The notes under the pieces are model-generated. The model made no database searches and was not told where the DNA came from. It was given only the letters and a program-made list of their open reading frames with translations. Positions 1 to 12,310 of a stretch of 64,000 nucleotides of DNA are shown here, piece by piece. The stretch covers positions 11,532,001-11,596,000 of the forward strand of contig QCXZ01000053.1 of the NCBI GenBank assembly GCA_025024175.1, written 5' to 3'. Within the stretch, counting starts at the first letter, position 1. Each line of letters opens with the position of its first letter. The position numbers and the translations under genes are program-made. Origin of the DNA: Rhyzopertha dominica. Taxonomy: Eukaryota; Arthropoda; Insecta; Coleoptera; Bostrichidae.

Positions 1-912
1 CACTATTTTTTATATAAATACTCGCGATTCAGGTAAACGAATGAATTCATTCTTCAGTCCACCACAAGCGCTGCGACAAGTCCTCTTGGTTTGGAAGCTG
101 GCCATATTATAATGTAAGTAATTATTTTCACTAGTTGTAATTGTTACCGCTTATCTGGTTAGTTTAATAAATGCAGGTTCACAAGATTTAAGTCGTATAG
201 TATCCATCCTTCCCCAGTCCCAAGACTGTTTCAGGTACATCTCCAGGACGTCGTAGTGGTGGACCTCTCACAGTCGGCATCAGCCGAGTGTGACAATATG
301 TCTAATCTAATCTAAGTAAAGTGAATTTTTATCAATATTAAGTTATGCAGGGTAATTGTACACGTTCNATTATTAAATAATGTACTCACAGCTTATGTTA
401 GAAAAACCATGGCGTGATCTGATCTAATACTTCACATTTAACAATATTACTTTTATTACTACACAAAAACAAATACAATAAAAAACATGTATTCGAAATA
501 CTGGTCGGATAATCCACGATCTGGTTAAGAGAGAATTGATCCATAAAGTCATTAAGGTAAATATATGCAGTACAAATATTATTATTACACATCACATCAT
601 ATTGGTAAGTATTTAGCTGTTCTTTTAATTGTAAGAAATGTGCACTAAGCAAACGTATATTCAAATTAACTAATAAAATAAAATGTTACAGTGCTCTATC
701 CTAAGATAAAATCCTTCTGCCATTCTAAATATTTTCAATTCATTATCAATGATTTTTAACATGCAATCTATCTCCTATGAAGCCATTTTAATTAGCTTTA
801 TGTGCCAAACGTAGCTTAGAAATTAATATGTCTTTGCTCGAAACAGTTCTGTGAAAAACCAAGTGCTTTTATTTTATTTAACTTTCAATAGGCTGTCAGT
901 TTAGTGATACAT
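1..912. other. Non-coding stretch, possible LTR remnant at its left end
   Basis: No coding region is recognised. Positions 15-22 read TATAAATA, followed about 30 bases later by a CATTCTTCAGTC stretch and a possible splice donor (GTAAGT) near 114. This could be the promoter end of an old LTR retrotransposon, but no partner repeat or coding sequence supports it. The rest is AT-rich and featureless by eye. Confidence 0.3.
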
Positions 913-914
913 TA

Positions 915-2234
915 TACGAGGCATGTTTTTTAAGTAAGTACCGTTTTGCGATTCCGCCGCCGCAGCGCTACGGTCGGCGTTCCGCGCATGCGCGCTGGTT
1001 ACCTACATCTCTTGTCTACGCACTGACGACATTACAGTTTGATTCTTCATTGTATACGTTGTTTACTGAGTGTTTAAGATGCCTCCGACAATCGTGAGTC
1101 CCGCCGATTGTGAAGTACGAGCTGCTATACGATTTCTTAGTGCTAAAGACGTAAAACCGATCGATATTCATCGTGAGATCTGTGAAGTTTACGGACAAAA
1201 CATTATGAGTGATGGAATGGTAAGGAAATGGGTGAGAGCATTTAAAGATGGCCGCACAAATGTGCATGATGAAGAACGGAGTGGGCGTCCTTCGGCCGTT
1301 AATGAAGATTTGGTGCAGAAAGTGAACGAAAAGGTGAGAGAAAACGGACGCTTTACAATTTCATCATTGTGCGACTGTTTTCCTCAATATTGTCGTAGTG
1401 TTTTGTATCGCATTGTGACCGAGAACTTGAATTACCGGAAATTGTGTTCACTTTGGGTTCCGAAAATGTTGACGGATTTGCACAAAACCCAACGTTTAGG
1501 CAGTGCATTGACTTTCCTTGAGCGGTACCACAATGAAGGTGAAGATTTTTTAGACCAAATTGTTACTGGTGACGAAACATGAGTGGCCTACGTCACACCA
1601 GAATCGAAACAACAATCCATGGAATGGCGACATTCATCATCACCCAAAAAAGTGAAGTTTAAGCAAACAATTTCTGCCCGGAAAATCATGTGCACAGTTT
1701 TTTGGGACAAAAAAGGAGTATTGCTAGTGGAGTTTCTGCCTAGTAATGAGACAATCAATGCAGCGTCTTATTGTAAGACATTGAACAAACTGCGTCGTGC
1801 AATCCAAAACAAAAGACGTGGCAAGTTGAGTAAGGGTATCGTTTTGCTGCATGACAATGCCCGTCCACATGTGGCTAATCGGACCAAAGATCTCATCAAA
1901 TCTTTTAAATGGGAAACTCTATATCATCCTCCATACAGACCTGATCTACCATTTGTTCCTGCACTTGAAGAAACACCTGGGTGGTCAGCGTCTTCAAGAC
2001 GATAACGAAGTCGAAACATTTGTGATAAGTGGTTAACAAGTCAGGCGGCAGAATTTTATGAGGAGGGTATTCAAAAACTGGTGCCTCGTTATGACAAGTG
2101 CCTCAATATTCACGGAAATTATGTAGAAAAGTAGATTAAGGTACAGGCTTTCATGTAAGATAAAATTATTGCGATATCTTTGCACGTCTTTTTTTAATTC
2201 CAAAGCGGTACTTACTTAAAAAACATGCCTCGTA
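915..2234 (+). mobile_element. mariner element with inverted repeats and TA duplication
   Basis: The ends match as inverted repeats of at least 32 bases: 915-946 begins TACGAGGCATG, and its reverse complement ends at 2234. Both ends sit next to TA (913-914 and 2235-2236), the mariner target duplication. The length of about 1.32 kb is the normal size for a mariner with one transposase gene. The inverted repeats are nearly identical and the protein is still easily read, so the insertion is relatively young. It cannot move by itself because the transposase is broken. Confidence 0.95.
1079..2134 (+). pseudogene. mariner transposase, broken
   Basis: This encodes a mariner transposase, a cut-and-paste DDD recombinase acting in the nucleus. 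The N-terminal helix-turn-helix region (EVRAAIRFLSAKDVKPIDIH, then MVRKWVRAFKDGR) is clear, followed by the WVPKMLTD region. The first catalytic aspartate is in TGDET (just before 1580) and the second in LLHDNARPH (about 1846-1872). Defects: the Trp codon after GDET has become TGA at 1580-1582. The segment after PPYRPDL (about 1945) has lost bases, so the frame shifts and the third catalytic aspartate motif (PSDYH-type) is missing. A stop in the shifted frame lies near 2034-2036, and the C-terminus (QAAEFYEEGIQKLVPRYDK) resumes up to TAG at 2132-2134. The start at 1079 (MPPTIV) fits the family; an in-frame ATG at 1070 is also possible. Confidence 0.93.
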
Positions 2235-2236
2235 TA

Positions 2237-4630
2237 ACCCACTACAATTACGTTCATCATCCATTTAACCATCTCTTTCCGAGTAGCTTTCCGTAAATTC
2301 GAACTTCGTACTGTACACAAAAAAAAACAGGGACTTCAAAATTATTTCGGCAATACACGTAAAACCGCTCTCGTCAGACACAGGTGTTCCACAGTATATA
2401 TCTGAGGACGCCCACAATTTCCGGGCAATTTTCCTGGTAATAGGATTCCAAAAAATCCGTATTACACCCTCCCTAAACCCACAGGCGGTAATAAAATTTT
2501 GGCTCGATTCGACCGCAACGTGAATCATCCGATACGAATTTTTTTCGACGAGAACAACTCATGACGGAATTCCTACCTATTTGCCAAATATCTGTGTGTT
2601 TAGCACCCATGTAGTAAAATAATATTGACTGGCGATGCTAAAAATAGGCAGAAGCAGAACGATTTTAGATTATAAAACAAATACGTGAACGGAATCGCGA
2701 GATTTTCCGCTATTATGAAAATGAGTGAGGTTCGGGATTCACGTTATTTTGGGGAATATTATTTTCTTTCGCGCTATTTTGAGATTATTTGTTGCCCCAA
2801 GTAAATTAAAAACATACTTCAAATATAATATGATTTATATTTTATTTATTTGACTAAATAACAAGCGCAGTAACAAGAAAAGTAGCATGTAGCAGTTTTT
2901 CCAGTAAAATACACAGTTCATCGTAATATAACAGTAATATCGAGTTCAATGAATTCAAGAAATCCAGAATTTATTTTTCAACCATTACTCCTTGTAGACC
3001 ATTGTGTGGCAGTCACGTCGGTATAAAGTAATAACCTACTCAGATATCTGCACATTGAATACAAAATAGGCTCGTTCAGTATTAAAAGAATAAGAAAGCA
3101 TGTAGTTCTTAGAGGAGGAGCACGTTTTCATTTTATGTACAAATTCGTTACTTGGAAGCATCTCACGTATAAGCGTATTACACAATAGGGTCAACTAGTG
3201 ATGCGTATGTTTGGTATGTTACAAGTACAAATGCTTAACGTCGTGTCCAGCATTTTCCAAAAGCGCATCAGGATTGTCAAAGAACGATAGTTTAGCTAAT
3301 ACCAAATTTATTTTTTAATTACCTAATACCCCTAACCAGAAAGCCTTTTAAATTTAATTCGTTTAAGTTTATTGGTTCAATTTCGATAAATATTTCTAAA
3401 TCATTTCTGTCTCGGTGAATTTACATTTCTTTCTCAACCGCAGGTAGGTTAGGATCCCAGTTAGTTCTGAATAAAAATACAATTCGACCATTAAACCTTT
3501 CTTGCGGATGTAGGTTTTCTTATAATTATTTTGTATTTAATGGTTTGAGCTAACCATTACCTAAAATAACTCGAAAACATAAACAGCTAGATATATCTGT
3601 TCCCAATTATTTTAAGGTACGTTTTTGTTGGAAAATGCAAATCAGTGAAAAATATAGAAATAAATAAATTAAATATGATGCAGTCAAATTAGTCTCGTAT
3701 ATATTAAAAAAATGATGAGTTTTATCTAATTAAAATTTATGTGGGCAATTTATTATAATTACTAAAAAATTGTTGAGGGCACACAAGAACTCCTTTGTGA
3801 TATATAATATACATTAGATGAGTTAACGTCAGACAAAACAATATTTTATACTATACAGTTAATTTAAAGACGCCTTTACACACATAATCTATACACACAG
3901 TTGCTTTCTAAGAAAGCTACAGCCCTTTAAAGGTGGCACCGAAAATTACATCAAACCTACTATTTTTTTATGATATATGCAATTTTTATCATCTTTTTTC
4001 ATGATGATCTACACAAAGTTTCTAAATATGAACTCAAAAATGCAAAAAAGTAAGTAATATATAAGTTTTGATAATATCCACTGTTTCAACTTGCGGTCCT
4101 AGGTGAAATATTACATCTTTCTTTATTAGACGTTTTATTTATTTGTAAAGTTTACGGCGAGAGATACTGTTGCAATTTTAAAATAATTGATAATGTAATT
4201 TTTGTCTATATAAGAATTAAAAAAGCTAACACAAACATTAAAAAAATGATCTTTCTACGAAACAGGTGATTATTACATCTTTAGTGGTTAGAGCTAAACA
4301 GCACCTCAAGCAACTTGAAAATATAAAAAAAACCTAAACGGTTAAGATAAATTCCTGATTATCCAACCACTCGATAAAAATAAGTAAATCTGTCATTTAA
4401 GGTGGTGATTATTCCAAACGAGGAATGTGTCTTACTCGAATATAAATGAAAATAGCAGGCAAATTTGGGCTAGGCAAAAAAAAGAAATGGGACAGTCGGA
4501 CACACGATGGTGTTAGAAGTAAGCACAAGTGTATAGCTCTGTACATGAATGTGTGTAATGATAGCGGTGTGTCCACGTGAGCAGTATGAATAAGTTGAAT
4601 TACTGTATACTGTTATTCCACCCGAGATTG
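2237..4630. other. Non-coding stretch, nothing recognised
   Basis: AT-rich DNA with only short chance reading frames. No transposase, reverse transcriptase, tRNA or conserved protein was recognised on either strand. Confidence 0.5.
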
Positions 4631-4759
4631 TAAGTGATCCAGTGGGTCCATAGATTCTGGAAATGTACTGAAGGCCTGGTCGAAAGAATGGGGCCTAGGA
4701 GTGGCAATCCTAGTTGCAGGCCTTGTGCGCTTCATCCGATTCCAGAGGGCAATCGTTAT

Positions 4760-5390
4760 AAGTTAGCTAACCCACACGGATCGCTACCTGCATGCAGATT
4801 GACACCACCGCCCCGCCCAAAAACAGGGAGTCATCAACACGCTGATACAGCGAGCGAAGCTAGTCAGCGAACCAGACCATCTAGAAGAGGAATTAGAACA
4901 TCTACGCAGAGCACTGCAGAAGAACGGATATCCTAAGGCACAGATTGAGAAGGCTATCAANAAGCAACCACGGANGAAGGAACCAGAAGAACACATCGCT
5001 GCAGCATACCTGCCCTACATCAATGGATGTACAGATAAGATCGGACGGCTGCTGAGAAGACATCATATAAACACCATCTTCACCGCCCCGGGAAAGATAG
5101 CTAACGCCTTTCCGAAATATCGTTCGACGACTGAGGAGCTACAAACACAAGGTGTGTATAGCATCCCATACAGCTGTGGGAAGGTTTACATCGGCCAAAC
5201 CGTAAGGCACATCAGCACGAAAATCAAGGAACACGTGAGGGACTCCAGAGACCGGCAAGGTGATAGGTCGGCTGTAGCAGAACATCGAATGGAGACTGGC
5301 CACATCACAAGTGCTGTCAAAGGAAGCGAGATTCTGGCCGAGGCTGTACAAGGAATCCATCGAAATCCAGAAGAATACGTACAATTATAA
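4760..5390 (+). pseudogene. Penelope-like element 1: RT C-terminus and GIY-YIG endonuclease
   Basis: This is the C-terminal part of a Penelope-like retroelement polyprotein. The stretch from about 4770 reads as the end of the reverse transcriptase and the linker typical of PLEs (THTDRYLH, then HLRRALQKNGYPKAQIEKAI). From about 5150 there is a GIY-YIG nuclease domain: GVYSIPYSCGKVYIGQT holds the GVY and YIG tyrosines, KIKEHVRD carries the expected Arg/Lys-rich helix, and VAEHRMETGH follows. The frame stops at TAA 5388-5390. Two unresolved bases (4961 and 4975) fall in the linker. The upstream RT catalytic core is missing or too decayed to read, so this is a 5'-truncated, dead copy. In PLEs this endonuclease nicks the target to prime reverse transcription. 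Confidence 0.85.
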
Positions 5391-5507
5391 CCGAGACCGA
5401 GGGATCGAACTACCTGGAATCTGGAAAACGGTCATGCTAACAACGCCCACGCGTCCGTGACCCGGACGAGTATAAATACCCGAGCAGGCTAGGACACTTC
5501 AGTTTCA

Positions 5508-5556
5508 GAGCTACTTCTGAGGAAGACACCGACATGCGTGTCGAAACGTCAAGGTC
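5508..5556 (+). ncRNA. Hammerhead ribozyme-like motif of PLE 1
   Basis: The conserved hammerhead core is present in order. CTGAGGA is at 5517-5523, then one unpaired A. Stem II pairs GACAC (5525-5529) with GTGTC (5538-5542), followed by GAAAC (5543-5547) and GTC (5548-5550). The ACGT after GAA is self-complementary with no loop, the minimal stem III seen in PLE hammerheads, which are thought to work as dimers. Stem I is weak (about 3 bp). It lies 120 bases after the GIY-YIG stop codon, and a TATAAATA box at about 5471-5478 precedes it, which fits a PLE pseudo-LTR. Confidence 0.65.
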
Positions 5557-5639
5557 AAATAACCAACGTGGGAACCATCCCGGAAAACAACATGTCAAGT
5601 TAGCTATCCATCTCACTAATGCGTTGTTTTTGTCTAATT

Positions 5640-6577
5640 AAACGTGCAAGTCCGCCACCCAGAGCTCGATTAGGGTAGTGGTAAGAAAGGGCGTGAATGT
5701 GATATAAGAATAATAAACAAATTATTTAGCACTAACATACAACCGCACATCTTTATTTTGGAAGCTACTACACATGTTTGTTTTAAAAATCACGATGCAA
5801 TTGGCAATGAAGCATTTTTAATGTTATGTTCAGAAGCAACTATTCACCTTATACATAACATTTTGAATCGTATGCAGTAGCGTCATCTTTTGAACTCATA
5901 ACATTATTTTTAATAGAACGGTAAAGTACAGAAGTACGGCATACCTGGATTTAGTTTAAGAGAACCACCTCAAATACTTCTGTACTATAATCGTTAAATG
6001 TTTAACTCTGATATGAAAATTTCCACCGCATTTAATCTGTGTATAATAAATAGTTCCATTCCACATCGACATAAATTCAGGGGCGCCTAATTTAAAAATT
6101 ACGCATTTTCCAAGCAAAACACAAACTTCGACGTCACGAAGTCCAATGGCACCATGCCACGACAAATCATCAATCCGCAATGGTTTTATAATCCGTCGCT
6201 TTGAAGATACCTCCACCCACTATTTCCGAAACGTCATAATCTGAAGATCAAAAACAATAAACCCGTCAACGACACGAAGCAGGTGGTAGGCGCCACGCCA
6301 GGCCGAACTGGGCACCGTTTTGGCCTCATCAGAGGTATTAAGAAATCGCAAGACAAAGGAGCATCTCGACACATACACACACACGAATAAATTACACGGC
6401 GGCATTGAGCGCGTCAGACCGTAGGAAACTCGGAAAATGCAGTTAAAAGTGGCGACGGTGCCACGTTCGCGCTGTATCTATGAAGCTATAAACAACGGAA
6501 ATAATATGGTTTCATTATTTTATTTCAGGCTTTAATATTATACGAGTATTACAGTCGCCAATTGTTTTTCAATCGTA
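5640..6577. other. Non-coding stretch, nothing recognised
   Basis: Two short minus-strand frames (5956-6216 and 6220-6405) show no recognisable family. A CTGATGAGGCC string on the minus strand near 6330 lacks the rest of a hammerhead core. Confidence 0.4.
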
Positions 6578-6905
6578 TCCAGGGCGCTTATGGAAATTAT
6601 CGATTAAATCAATTTGCCGCCTCTCGGAACAGTAACTTGTCATCTATCGAATTATTTTGTATATTTAAATATAAGAAAACGCCTGGGAGTGTGTATTTTC
6701 AACATATTCTGTAGTGTTTTGTGAGATAATTAACTTTAAGGTTGCAGAAAGCTCCCATTTCGGAGCTGTGGTGTGACATTGATCTGCAAACTTCACTACT
6801 ATCGCCGTGCACATTGTAGCATGGCAGCAGTTACAAAAAGGCGGCACAAAGAATTCAGAAATCAACGCCGCCCGCGTTGCATGAATCATTTGTAGATGCC
6901 CTGTA
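6578..6905 (-). repeat. MITE copy 1 (ACAGGGTTTC family), truncated
   Basis: This matches 17136-17511 in reverse orientation over most of its length. The end near 6885-6905 keeps the terminal sequence (GCATGAATCATT ... CCCTGTA), but the opposite inverted repeat is missing at 6578. A 74-codon frame (6665-6889, minus) is shared with the other copy but resembles no known protein and is probably incidental. Confidence 0.75.
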
Positions 6906-9480
6906 GAATCTTGACGACATTCTTCTTAGACACTGTAGAACACAAAATCCTAGAAAATCCGTATGTAAATAACTTGTCATAAAGAAAGGAAGTCCGGGTA
7001 AAGTGCATCTTGTTTATGAATGTACGAGGACAATCCTCAAAAAAAAAAACTATAAGCTAAAATATTATTAATTAGCTTTCCAGTAGATACTAAAGAGCTG
7101 AATGGAAATATGTGGTAAAAGTCTCATAGAAAAACTATATTCCGCGCTGAGACTGGCAAATAAATTTGTTAAAGTGCCTATTCTAGTGTGCACCATATTG
7201 TATAGTGTAACGGTATAAAAAGAGCGAAAGAAAAATTTTTGAAAAATACACCTATTTTCAACTAGCAAATAGAAAATTGTTTTACAGTATATAACACTGT
7301 AATATTGTTCCAACAATAGCTACTTCCACTTATAACGGTTTTAATTGTTACTCTGATTTTTCGTTAAAGTTCTGCAGTTATCACCTGTACAACAATTATA
7401 TCCTTATTTTATTATTTCGGACGGGTTGCCTTAGCGTGGAAGGCCTTTTTTAGGCTTAGTTTTCCTCGTATCTGCCTTTGCTTGGCACTCCCATATTTTT
7501 AGAGATCGAGAATTATAAAAAAAATTATAAACTTTGGGCGAAAAGTAAACACAGAAACCTTAAAATTACGCATTATACGAGCTAAATTCTAACTTAAACA
7601 GGGTAACAATCACAATTACCAAGCGAAGGGTTCACGCGTTCACAATGATCTGACCCTAACCATCCTGAAATGGCGAGGATATATGACATCTTCGATGGTT
7701 TAGAACAAAATTCACGAAAATAACAAAATGAGAAGTGAAAAACCTACTCTCATCAGTTTGCATAGGGGAGAATTAGATATCAAAAAATAAACAAGCAAGC
7801 AAACCCGAGGAATAGGCAGTTCATGCAAAAACATAATATTTCTCGCACTTATTCGGTCTATTTTAACGTGAGTGATGATGAACTCTTACCTGGCAGAAAG
7901 CACTCTGCAACTTTTGTAATTAAAGACACAGAATAACTGGACTTTTGATACTCTCACAAAATTCTGATAAACGGGCCAGTCCAATATTCGAAATATGTAA
8001 ACGTTAGAAAAAGAGCGACAAAGTCGCTTCCAGTTCTGGAGATGAAGCTCATCTCTGCGGAGGACATCNCAGCTCTCGTATTAGATCTCGTTGAAAACGT
8101 CTAACATGGCATTAACGCTGCGAAAGGTGTAGCCTGCTGAACCGTGTCATGGGCAGGCGTTGTCTGGCCAACTGGGATGTGGTAGTGGAACGAGTCGTTG
8201 CAGACGAACTAGATGTAAAATGTAAATGTACGTTTACGGTGTAGAAGGCCGCGACTGTTGCGGAGATAGACGGACGTCTGTGGGCTAAAATGGCGCCTAG
8301 CCCGTTGGCAAACAACGGTGTCAACTGTTCGGACCAAATAATTGTGGAGGCAATTAACACACTTTTAAGGCGTCGGACTTTTACACATGCTTCCAGGAGT
8401 TTCGAAACGTTACTTAATGAATCGGGCGATAATGACTGGCTCAGGCGTGTTTCCTTTCTGGAAAACACCTGTACGGATTTGTTCCGNGGTATCCTTGTCC
8501 ATTCTCCGAAGAGCAATTAGAGAGATTACTTCACAACATTTTGTAATCTTAAAGTTGATTAAACCCTGTGTAATCGAGAGCCTTGCAAAAATGCCTAAAA
8601 TTGATAAAGTTTCATCAATTAACAGATTTTCTAAAAGACTGTACCACTGTGTTAAAAAAAGACGGGACTATTGGTATTACACTTTACTAGTTGATGTAGA
8701 CCAGCTTCGTTCAGTCAGTTGGGATATTTAAAAGACCGCAGAACATTTTTTTATGTGGACGTTTGCATAAAATTATAGAAATTGTGGTAACTTTGAGATG
8801 ATCTTATCAAAATTTAGATTTTTAACATATCCATCTTGCGGCGGTTTCGCAATGTGCAACACTTTGGACCTCTTTCGCGTGGTGATAAATTTTCCAGAAT
8901 GTTGTATGATCTCAAAATGTCGATTTTTAACATCTGCTACACCTGCGGTAGTTTCCTATTCTTCTTCAAATTCTCTAGAGTGTTGTCTGGCATGTTGTCT
9001 GATCTAGAACACCGATTTTTGAGTTTAACACCGCGAAACAGTTTCGGCAAAATGCCACTGCAATGAGTTTAGCTTCAAGGAGAAATATTTGGTACATTTT
9101 GTATGCAAGTACCCGAGGAGATAGACCCCCTTCACAATCCGCCCCCCCAAAATCTCTTCCCTTTCAACTTTGGAAAACTTTTTGGAACGTTCTTTAAGTT
9201 CTTGGTACAATTTGTTACAATGACATCATCGATTGAGACAAATCAGCGCCCCTTCACAGTCGATTTCAATTATTTTGGCAAGAGGAAAAAATCTGCAGGA
9301 ACCACAATTGAAGAGCGGAGTAGCTCGCGGACCATCACCGTCTTCTTTTTGGCAAAAAATGCACTCACACGCAGAGAAGTTAAGCTATCGCGTTCGCGTG
9401 GTGAATCGTCCAACTCTGGTTCCGTCAATATCCAGACCGCATTCTCATCGCTGCGTGCCTTAATGTCTTCAAAACCTACA
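6906..9480. other. Non-coding stretch, nothing recognised
   Basis: No protein family or RNA gene is recognised. Short overlapping frames at 8112-8731 and 9025-9483 have no identifiable motifs, and several include ambiguous bases. 8100-8330 is more GC-rich than its surroundings. Confidence 0.4.
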
Positions 9481-9602
9481 TAAAATTCCTAGCTCACAGA
9501 GTTCCGTTTAGATGGTAGTGAGGGCATATGCTCTCATATTCTCATATTCATCAGTCCGTTCGTAGTGGTTAAAGACGACGGTCTGCTTTGGTCAATTTGC
9601 TC

Positions 9603-9652
9603 TCTACCCCTGCCTAATGAGCACCAACAAGGCGAAACTAGTCGTAGGGTGA
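9603..9652 (+). ncRNA. Hammerhead ribozyme-like fold, tandem copy 1
   Basis: Stem I pairs CCCTGC (9608-9613) with GTAGGG (9644-9649), including one G-U pair. The core is CTAATGA (9614-9620) instead of CTGANGA. Stem II (9621-9633) is weakened by mutation. GAAA is at 9634-9637. Stem III is A-U and C-G with loop TA (9637-9642), and the cleavage base C is at 9643. The core G-to-A change probably weakens or abolishes cleavage. Confidence 0.6.
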
Positions 9653-9854
9653 AAGTGAATTGACCAGGGCAGAAAATTTATTTACATAATCTTGTTTTCA
9701 ATCGGAACCTGCACTAGGTCGATGACTATAGTTTATGGGCCGCCTAACTCGCAGTTTTGTTTAGATGGCACTGAGGGCATCAGCCTTCATATTCTCGTAT
9801 TTATCAGTCCGTTCGTTGCGGCTAAAAAAGACTGTCTGTTTTGGTCAATTTGTT

Positions 9855-9905
9855 CTACCCCCCTACCTGATAAGCCCCAAGAGGGCGAAACTAGTAGTAG
9901 GGTGA
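9855..9905 (+). ncRNA. Hammerhead ribozyme-like fold, tandem copy 2
   Basis: Stem I pairs CCCTAC (9861-9866) perfectly with GTAGGG (9897-9902). The core is CTGATAA (9867-9873), one change from CTGATGA. Stem II pairs GCCC (9874-9877) with GGGC (9883-9886). GAAA is at 9887-9890, and stem III is AC/GT with a TA loop (9890-9895). The cleavage position is A at 9896, which is allowed but slower than C. Its core defect differs from that of copy 1, so the ancestor probably had an intact core. Confidence 0.68.
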
Positions 9906-9942
9906 GAGTGAATTGACCAGGGCAAATAATTTATTTACATAA

Positions 9943-12300
9943 AATTCCTTGTTGACTGCTCGTCCCCTTAGGACGAATTCGTAATGAATTATCCTTTCCC
10001 AATCGAGAAAGAAAAACACTTACTCCATCTTCACCTAGAACCGCGACATCTGAGCTCTCTTGGATCGGAGAGACTGTTTCCTTCCATAAGAAAACTGGAA
10101 CTTTGTGTCGCACAAACCCAGGTTTTATCCCCTGTGGTTATGGTCTTTAAGAAGTCGTTTGCACAATTAAGCAGTTCCAGGCTGATTTCAACTCATTATT
10201 TTCATTTCTTCAGTCAACACATGCAGAAAATTTTTGAGGCGGCAAGGCTCCGTAAAAATGGAGTGACACGAGCCAGCACTAATATACAGCTTTTAAGCTA
10301 GCTCCTTGACCATTACTGGACGATTTGCGTACACCAAATCAAGCACAGAGTTGATATAAAGGTTATCTGTTGAGGTGGATGGTAGCCCATACAAATGATC
10401 TCCGTCGAGTTCTTGCCATGACCCTCCATGCGCAATGTATGCTTTGGTTGCTACTATTGAGGTTTTAGGTTAGCCTGTAAGATCTGGTACTGCGCCAGTA
10501 GAACATATGTGACACCAGACATAAACGATTACCAAAATCAATTACGAATATGTGTTAAACCAACAGGTATAGGACCGCTTGACCACTTGAGAAAAACAGA
10601 AGCGCTAAGATGTGGAGTATAACATAGATTTGAGACAATCTATTAGTATATATACAAAAAAGACACGGTCAATTGTTTAATTGCCGGAATAATTTCGCTC
10701 ACTTTTTGTATGTTTTTTCTCTCATTTAGACTGCATTGAATACTAAAAGCAAACACTCCGTAAACTAATATTAATATTTCATGGCTTCCTTTTCCAAGTC
10801 CAAAATTTAATATTAACTCGTCGTTAGTTACTCAGTTTGTATGTCTTAAAAATTAATACTACTTGGGTGGATTTAAAACGTTGATTAATTGACCAAGCCT
10901 CGTATAATATGCTGCAAAAGTATCTCAAATATTACGAGCGTGGTATTTTTTTATTTTTATCTATAGTAGAATCTACATAAACTTTAATAAAGGGATCCAC
11001 CGTTATTAATGGGCAGTGGGATAATTCAGTTCCTCTTACATATTAATGTACTAAATACAAGTTAGCGTTCCACCCATTGTTAAAAATGACGTACGGCTTA
11101 CGCTGCAAAAATTCTCCTCGCACAGCATTACTTGCTTCGAGAGCTGGGTGTGTCCAGCAAGAAGACTAATGAAAGTTATGAAAGATAACAAGTGTTGATA
11201 CATTCCATCTAGACAACAAATGAATGCTTCGCGTGTACATTCGGCTCCATGCTTTTAATCATTTATGATATACAAAAATTTGATTATGATTAATAACGAA
11301 ATGAGCAGTGTGATGTTGAGCAGGGGTCAACTTGTCGTCCAAAATGAACATTAGCGGCTTATCATTTGAAGGATCCTTAAATTTGACTTGAAGGTGGTGT
11401 ACTGAAATAGATTGGTATCTGCTCTTAAATCAAACTGCTGTCCAATGGAGAAATAAAACACCTTTGGGAAATTTAGTTTTATGAAAAGGTAATATTATTA
11501 AAAACTCTAGGTGCTTGAGTGGTGGAAGAAGTTGATAAACGACTTAATTCTTGAAATACCACAAAGACAGTGAAAAGCATCCACTGGTTGGGTGCGCCCT
11601 GCAAACCTCCCCATTCCAATCCTCATTTTTCCATGGTATGAGACAATATCGGACCCGCTAGTAACAAGCGTGTCGCCCCTTCAACCTAGCCGGCCCAGTG
11701 GTACACCTCATTTCGAGGTAGAATATATTACAAATGTTTTTTTTACTTTTCCACCTTAAGCGATCACAGAATTATGTTACAGTAATTATTACTTACGGGA
11801 GAGCATCCATTAAGACATACAGTTCACTAGTACACTGGTAGGAAGTAGAACTCACCTGAAAACAAAAGACAGTATTGAATTATCATCAAATAGTAAATTT
11901 AGCATAAAAGTGAAAAGAATATAATATCTATCCGTTATATTTAATTATCCCTAACAACTTGATATTCATACATTACAAAAGGTCTTTGCCTTTAGCAATT
12001 TTCCACAAAGGATACTTTTCCCCAGCCGCTATCGTTCGACATTTTGCTATTTTTCTTCCCCAGGAATCTCATAAGTATTCAAATTGCGCCCGGGAGTTTT
12101 ACAACGGCATTTGGGCGTAATTGAGTTATTCACACTATCTGGCGTAAAAAAGAAATATCTCCTACGTCGCCGAGCCAATCGCGCAGGACTAAAGCGCGCC
12201 GCGGTTTTCCGACAAACAAAATTGGACGACTATTTGCGCGAAAGATCAAAAGGAGCGGGGAAAGATGTCTAGAACAGCTCAATGATACGTGAACGTACCG
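9943..12300. other. Non-coding stretch, possible regulatory block near 12060-12260
   Basis: No gene or transposon is recognised. Positions 12080-12260 are markedly more GC-rich than the surroundings (CCGAGCCAATC, GCGCGCCGCGG). This could be a conserved non-coding element, but I see no direct proof. Confidence 0.35.
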
Positions 12301-12310
12301 TGAAAGTTTA

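Larger units (their letters stand above)
9491..9942 (+). repeat. Tandem 253-bp hammerhead-bearing unit (retrozyme-like or PLE pseudo-LTR)
   Basis: Two head-to-tail copies match along nearly their whole length. The GGCGAAAC strings are at 9631 and 9884, and the GACCAGGGCA strings at 9662 and 9915, so the period is 253 bases in both cases. Each copy contains a hammerhead-type fold just before the shared AATTGACCAGGGCA tail. One complete unit runs from the predicted cleavage point of the first hammerhead to that of the second (9644-9896), with partial units on each side. This is the layout of a genomic retrozyme dimer or of PLE pseudo-LTRs. No coding sequence lies inside. A third partial copy is at 16538-16606. 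Confidence 0.8.

Noticed and set aside
6300..6345. CTGATGAGGCC on the minus strand as a hammerhead
   Set aside because: Stem II-like GGCC repeats occur, but the GAAA box and the cleavage triplet are absent.
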